From the NCBI GenBank assembly GCA_019351955.1, contig JABBOE010000023.1, forward strand, positions 1-36,851: a stretch of 36,851 nucleotides of DNA, read 5' to 3'. This document shows positions 33,598-36,851 of the stretch, one piece after another. This DNA is from Pseudomonadota bacterium. Its GTDB lineage: Bacteria; Pseudomonadota; Gammaproteobacteria; Burkholderiales; Burkholderiaceae_C. Position numbers and translations under genes: made by a program. Every line of letters starts with the position of its first letter. Position 1 is the stretch's first letter. The notes under the pieces are model-generated. The model saw only the letters and a list, made by a program, of their open reading frames with translations. It had not been told where the DNA came from and made no database searches.

Positions 33598-33710
33598 GCG
33601 GCGTCGTGCCAGGGCTCGCCCAGACAGGCCATGGCGCCGGTCTCGGGCAACACGCTTTGCGCAAGGATGGGGTGGCGCAATCGCCCGACACGCATCCAGC
33701 GGGCATGCGT

Positions 33711-34976
33711 TCAGATAACGCCGGCTTCACGCAGCGCCGTAATTTGTGCGCCGTCCAACCCTAACTCGCGCAGCACCTCATCGTTGTGCGCTCCGAGCTC
33801 GGGACCGAGCCAACGGGTGCCCCCAGGTGTCGCCGACAGGCGCGGGGCAGGAGCCGGAATATCGACCGGCTTGCCGTCCGCCAACCGGTGGTGTTCGAAC
33901 ATGCCACGCGATTGAAATTGCGGGTCGGCTGCAATATCGGCAATGCTGTAAATGCGGCTGCACGGCACGTCTGCGCTGCGCATGGCCTGCACGATTGCCT
34001 CGGCGTCATGCAAACCCGCCCAGCTCTGGATGGCTGCATCAATCGCCACCGCCTGTTGCATTCGCCCCGGGTTGTTGGCCAAAGCCGGGGCCTCGGCCAT
34101 GTCGAGCCGGCCGATGGCTCGCATCAGGCGCTTGAATATGGCATCCCCATTGCCTGAGATCTGCACCCACTCACCGCCTTTGCTTCGGTACACATTCGAT
34201 GGCACGATGCCCGGAATGCTCGTTCCGGTGCGCTCGCGCACGATGCCGGCAGCGCTGTACTCCATGAGCGTGCTTTCCATCATGTTGAACACGCTCTCGG
34301 TCAATGCCACATCCACCACTTGGCCAATTCCTCCCGTCTTGCCCGTGTGGCGGCCGCCGGTGGCATCGCGGTGGCGCAGCCCCATGAGCGCGCCAATGAC
34401 CGCATGCAAGGCTGCGATCGAATCGCCAAGCGACAGATTGGCGCGCATCGGCGGCCGGTCCGGGTCGCCCGTGACGTAACGCATGCCGCCCATGGCTTCG
34501 GCTATCGCGCCGAACCCCGGCTGGCTGCACATCGGCCCAGTCTGTCCAAAGCCTGAGATGCGCACCATCACGAGGCTTGGATTGACGGCGCGCAAGTCGT
34601 CCCAGCCCAGGCCCAGCTTTTCCAGCGCCCCGGGGCGCATGTTCTCGACCACCACGTCGGCCCGCTCCACAAGACGCCGTACGATGTCTCGCCCTCGCTG
34701 ATCTTTGAGGTCAACGCTGATGCACCGCTTGTTCCGCGCCTGCGCACTCCACCATAGCGATGTCCCCTGGTGAAGTTGGCGCCAAGTGCGCAGCGGATCA
34801 CCGCCGGGGTTCGCACCGCGTGGCGGGGGCTCGATCTTGATCACGTCCGCGCCAAATTCTGCCAAGATTCGGGTGGCAAAGGGCCCAGCGATAAGGCTGC
34901 CAAGCTCAACCACGCGCATACCGGCAAGCGGCCCTTGTGTGGTGCCTGCAGCGGCTGCGGCTGCGGACTCAACCAT
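33711..34976 (-). CDS. Class III CoA-transferase (CaiB/Frc family)
   Basis: The 421-residue product is a family III CoA-transferase, moving CoA between carboxylic acids via an acyl-aspartyl intermediate. The N-terminal motif 'MRVVELGSLIAGPFATRILAEFGADVIKIEPP' (20-51) and the catalytic Asp185 in 'SLGDSIAAL' are clear. The C-terminal half contains 'VPCSRIYSIADIAADPQFQSRGMF', typical of the family. The specific acid substrate is not evident. ATG 34976 overlaps the end of the MAPEG gene by eight bases; earlier in-frame starts lie inside that gene. It is convergent with purD. Confidence 0.92.
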   Translation of the reverse strand: MVESAAAAAAGTTQGPLAGMRVVELGSLIAGPFATRILAEFGADVIKIEPPPRGANPGGDPLRTWRQLHQGTSLWWSAQARNKRCISVDLKDQRGRDIVRRLVERADVVVENMRPGALEKLGLGWDDLRAVNPSLVMVRISGFGQTGPMCSQPGFGAIAEAMGGMRYVTGDPDRPPMRANLSLGDSIAALHAVIGALMGLRHRDATGGRHTGKTGGIGQVVDVALTESVFNMMESTLMEYSAAGIVRERTGTSIPGIVPSNVYRSKGGEWVQISGNGDAIFKRLMRAIGRLDMAEAPALANNPGRMQQAVAIDAAIQSWAGLHDAEAIVQAMRSADVPCSRIYSIADIAADPQFQSRGMFEHHRLADGKPVDIPAPAPRLSATPGGTRWLGPELGAHNDEVLRELGLDGAQITALREAGVI

Positions 34977-35367
34977 AGAACGGGGAAAACAACAGCGCAA
35001 TGTTGACGGCCAGCGCGATGGACCACACCAACGAGCGCAGGCTTGCGTGATCGTTCACGTAAAGCCAGATATAGAAGCAGCGCAGGATGATCCACGCGAC
35101 CAGCAGTCCATTGATCGCGGTGAGATTTGCATGGGCGAATAGCGCGAACAGCGCAGCCGCGAAGAGGAACGGCAGGGCTTCAAACGAATTGGACTGCGCC
35201 GCATTCGCACGCCTTCTTCGCGGGTCTGGGTGTTGTTCCAGCCAGGCACGTGGCTCGCGATTGTCATAGCGATTATCGCGAGCACGGAATGCGCCAGATT
35301 TGGCGATCCCCGCTGCCAGGATCGGCAATTGCGAAGCAATGAGCAGCAAAGCGGCGGTCAGCAGCAC
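34969..35367 (-). CDS. MAPEG-family membrane protein
   Basis: The 132-residue product resembles the MAPEG family of small four-helix membrane proteins related to glutathione-linked enzymes: helices at about 3-22, 62-80, 84-104 and 110-129, with 'NSFEALPFLFAAALFALF' carrying the conserved Asn/Glu region. Many bacterial members are uncharacterised. The start is a GTG at 35367 with no strong ribosome binding site nearby. It is translationally coupled to the CoA-transferase gene downstream. A 15-base-pair hairpin (35407-35445) separates it from the symporter gene upstream. Confidence 0.82.
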   Translation of the reverse strand: MLLTAALLLIASQLPILAAGIAKSGAFRARDNRYDNREPRAWLEQHPDPRRRRANAAQSNSFEALPFLFAAALFALFAHANLTAINGLLVAWIILRCFYIWLYVNDHASLRSLVWSIALAVNIALLFSPFYG

Positions 35368-35406
35368 GTGCGTATCTCGGGCGGTGGCGACTTCGCGTTA
35401 GGGCTC

Positions 35407-35445
35407 CACACGCCACGGGCCGGCGATCCTGGCCCGTGGCGTGTG
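35407..35445 (-). terminator. Long perfect hairpin between symporter and MAPEG genes
   Basis: The 15-base arm at 35407-35421 is an exact inverted match of 35431-35445, with a nine-base loop. On the minus strand it lies 29 bases after the symporter stop. No T-run follows, so it may be a strong but non-canonical terminator, an mRNA 3' stabiliser, or a protein-binding palindrome. Confidence 0.6.
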
Positions 35446-35473
35446 CATGCACACGTCCCGCGACTACGACTGC

Positions 35474-36851
35474 TTATCCGACATAGTCGGCCGCAACGGT
35501 GGCATCCCGGTCATTCGTCATGCCCGCGACACGAAGCGCAACGGTCGCCACGATCGCCACGGCAAAGTTGATGATCAGCGCATACAGGCCGATATAGGCT
35601 GGAATGACCATGCCTGCAATATGCAGCGCATAACCCGACTTTTGGAATCCCGTGAGCGAAGCCGCCCAAATTCCCCAAGCCAAGCCGCACGCCCAACCCA
35701 GCAAGAGCGCCTTAGGGTCGAACCAGCGCGTATAGATGCCCGAGACAATAGCCGGTAAGGTCTGCAGGATGAGAATGCCGCCCAGCAGTTGAAGCTGGAT
35801 GGCGTAAGTCAAGGGCAGAAACACGATAAAAAGAAGCGCCCCGAACTTGACGATCAACGATACCAGTTTGGCCATGTCGGTTTCTTTTTGAACCGAGCAC
35901 TTCGGATTAATGTACGCCTTGTAGATATTGCGTGTGAACAGGTTGGCTGCTGCAATCGACATGATGGCTGCTGGCACCAGCGCGCCAATGGCCACTGCTG
36001 CGAAACCCACGCCGACAAACCAGCTCGGAAAGAAATGCAGCAAAAGCCCCGGCATGGCAAACTGCGGGCCATACTGCTTGAAGTACGGCGCCAAGTCAGG
36101 CAACTTCGCGATGCCCGATGCGTAAGCCACGTAGCCCAGCATTGCGATGAGGCCCAGCATGAAGGAATAGGCTGGCAGGAACACCCAGTTGCGCCGAAGC
36201 GTGTTAGGTCCTTTGGCAGCCAGCACCGCGGTCGTCGAGTGCGGGTACAGCATCAGCGCCAATGCCGATCCAAAAGCCAGGGTGCCATAGAAGGAGACCA
36301 ACCCGGTGTTTCCGTCCTTGATAGGCGGCAGCAGAAGATGCGCCTTTGGAATGGCGGCAAAAATATTGCCGAAGCCTCCCAGCTTGATCGGGACGATGAT
36401 GATGAGCGCGATCACCGTGATATATACGAGCACGTCCTTCACCACCGCGATCGATGCCGGGGCGCGCAAACCGCTTGTGTAGGTGAACGCCGCCAGGATG
36501 ACGAAGGCGATAATGAGCGGCACGTCGCCAAGCAGGCCATGCCCTGTTGGAAAACCCAAACCGCCGATCACCACCTGGATGCCCACGAGCTGCAGCGCAA
36601 TGTACGGCATCGTGGCAACAATACCTGTGAGGGCGACGGCCAGAGCCAGCCCTTGGCTGCCGTAGCGGCCAGCGACAAAGTCCGACGCCGTGATGTAGTT
36701 GTGCTTGCGTGCCACGACCCAGAGGCGCGGCAGAATGGCAAACACAAGGGGGTACACCACAACCGTGTAGGGCAGCGCGAAAAAGCCAAGGGCTCCTGCG
36801 CCAAAAACGAGGGCTGGCACGGCAATGAATGTGTATGCGGTGTACAGATCG
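35474..36851 (-). CDS. Sodium:solute symporter (MctP-like), truncated at window edge
   Basis: The frame is open to the right edge (36851), giving at least 459 residues, and the N-terminus is missing. It has about twelve hydrophobic helices, and the pattern 'LGALVPAAIMSIAAANLFTRNIYKAYINP' (about two thirds along) is typical of the sodium:solute symporter family. The N-terminal 'DFVAGRYGSQGLALAVALTGIVATMPYIALQL' matches monocarboxylate permeases of the MctP kind, so a carboxylate such as lactate, pyruvate or acetate is a plausible substrate. No start codon is assigned because the gene continues beyond the window. A hairpin lies just past its stop. Confidence 0.9.
   Translation of the reverse strand, partial: DLYTAYTFIAVPALVFGAGALGFFALPYTVVVYPLVFAILPRLWVVARKHNYITASDFVAGRYGSQGLALAVALTGIVATMPYIALQLVGIQVVIGGLGFPTGHGLLGDVPLIIAFVILAAFTYTSGLRAPASIAVVKDVLVYITVIALIIIVPIKLGGFGNIFAAIPKAHLLLPPIKDGNTGLVSFYGTLAFGSALALMLYPHSTTAVLAAKGPNTLRRNWVFLPAYSFMLGLIAMLGYVAYASGIAKLPDLAPYFKQYGPQFAMPGLLLHFFPSWFVGVGFAAVAIGALVPAAIMSIAAANLFTRNIYKAYINPKCSVQKETDMAKLVSLIVKFGALLFIVFLPLTYAIQLQLLGGILILQTLPAIVSGIYTRWFDPKALLLGWACGLAWGIWAASLTGFQKSGYALHIAGMVIPAYIGLYALIINFAVAIVATVALRVAGMTNDRDATVAADYVG

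Noticed and set aside
33600-33710. Short minus-strand tail reading like a protein C-terminus ('VLPETGAMACLGEPW')
   Set aside because: Only about 33 codons are open, there is no ribosome binding site, and no matching upstream part exists; chance or a very small relic.
1-36851. CRISPR array, riboswitch, rRNA or replication origin
   Set aside because: No regularly spaced repeats, no recognisable conserved riboswitch core and no rRNA or origin-like sequence were seen on reading through the window.

Overview
The window looks like chromosomal DNA of a high-GC betaproteobacterium, most likely of the order Burkholderiales. The gene types and pairings resemble Thiomonas-like bacteria, but that is an inference from protein character and no database was searched. 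Housekeeping genes flank and punctuate the window: purU, glnS, purD, yebC, an NAD-type isocitrate dehydrogenase and a tRNA-Arg(CCG).

Layout. (1) 1-1304: the edge of a probable integrated element, with an AlpA-like DNA-binding protein cut by the left edge and an unknown gene with its own terminator. They lie on the 3' side of tRNA-Arg(CCG); a decayed 5' half of a second tRNA-like sequence lies about 100 nt upstream of that tRNA. (2) 1614-5370: a membrane-anchored cytochrome c5-type protein with a clear terminator, then a leftward operon purU - NTF2-like - YheT-like hydrolase - unknown protein. (3) 5546-7602: a decayed IS110-family transposase and a frameshifted secreted-protein pseudogene. (4) 7624-12796, all leftward: NAD-isocitrate dehydrogenase, a 2OG-Fe dioxygenase, glnS and a PAP2-type membrane phosphatase. 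(5) 13207-29871: the main accessory system, an aryl-polyene/xanthomonadin-type pigment locus. (6) 29877-36851: a HerA-like ATPase (DUF853), yebC, purD, then leftward MAPEG and class III CoA-transferase genes and a truncated sodium:solute symporter.

The polyene locus. A tightly packed rightward operon encodes an acyl carrier protein, a membrane protein, an AMP-forming aryl-acid ligase, a hotdog dehydratase, an LpxL-type acyltransferase, a LolA-like carrier, an MMPL/RND exporter, a NodB-type deacetylase, a ketosynthase, a chain-length-factor-like ketosynthase without the active-site cysteine, a second hotdog dehydratase and a FabG-like ketoreductase. Many junctions are ATGA overlaps. A convergent leftward set follows: a MipA/OmpV outer-membrane protein, a PlsC-type acyltransferase and a family-2 glycosyltransferase. 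Further right, a flavin monooxygenase/halogenase-like gene keeps the WxWxIP and lysine hallmarks of flavin halogenases. Together these can activate an aromatic acid, extend and reduce it to a conjugated polyene, attach it to a lipid or sugar carrier and export it to the outer membrane. No ammonia lyase, 4-hydroxybenzoate synthase or phosphopantetheinyl transferase is visible here, so those would be encoded elsewhere.

Least explained parts: a 51-codon frame coupled by ATGA at both ends between the two ketosynthase genes, a roughly 440-base segment between deacetylase and ketosynthase with an unrecognised 147-codon frame, and several gene-free gaps of 300-830 bases.
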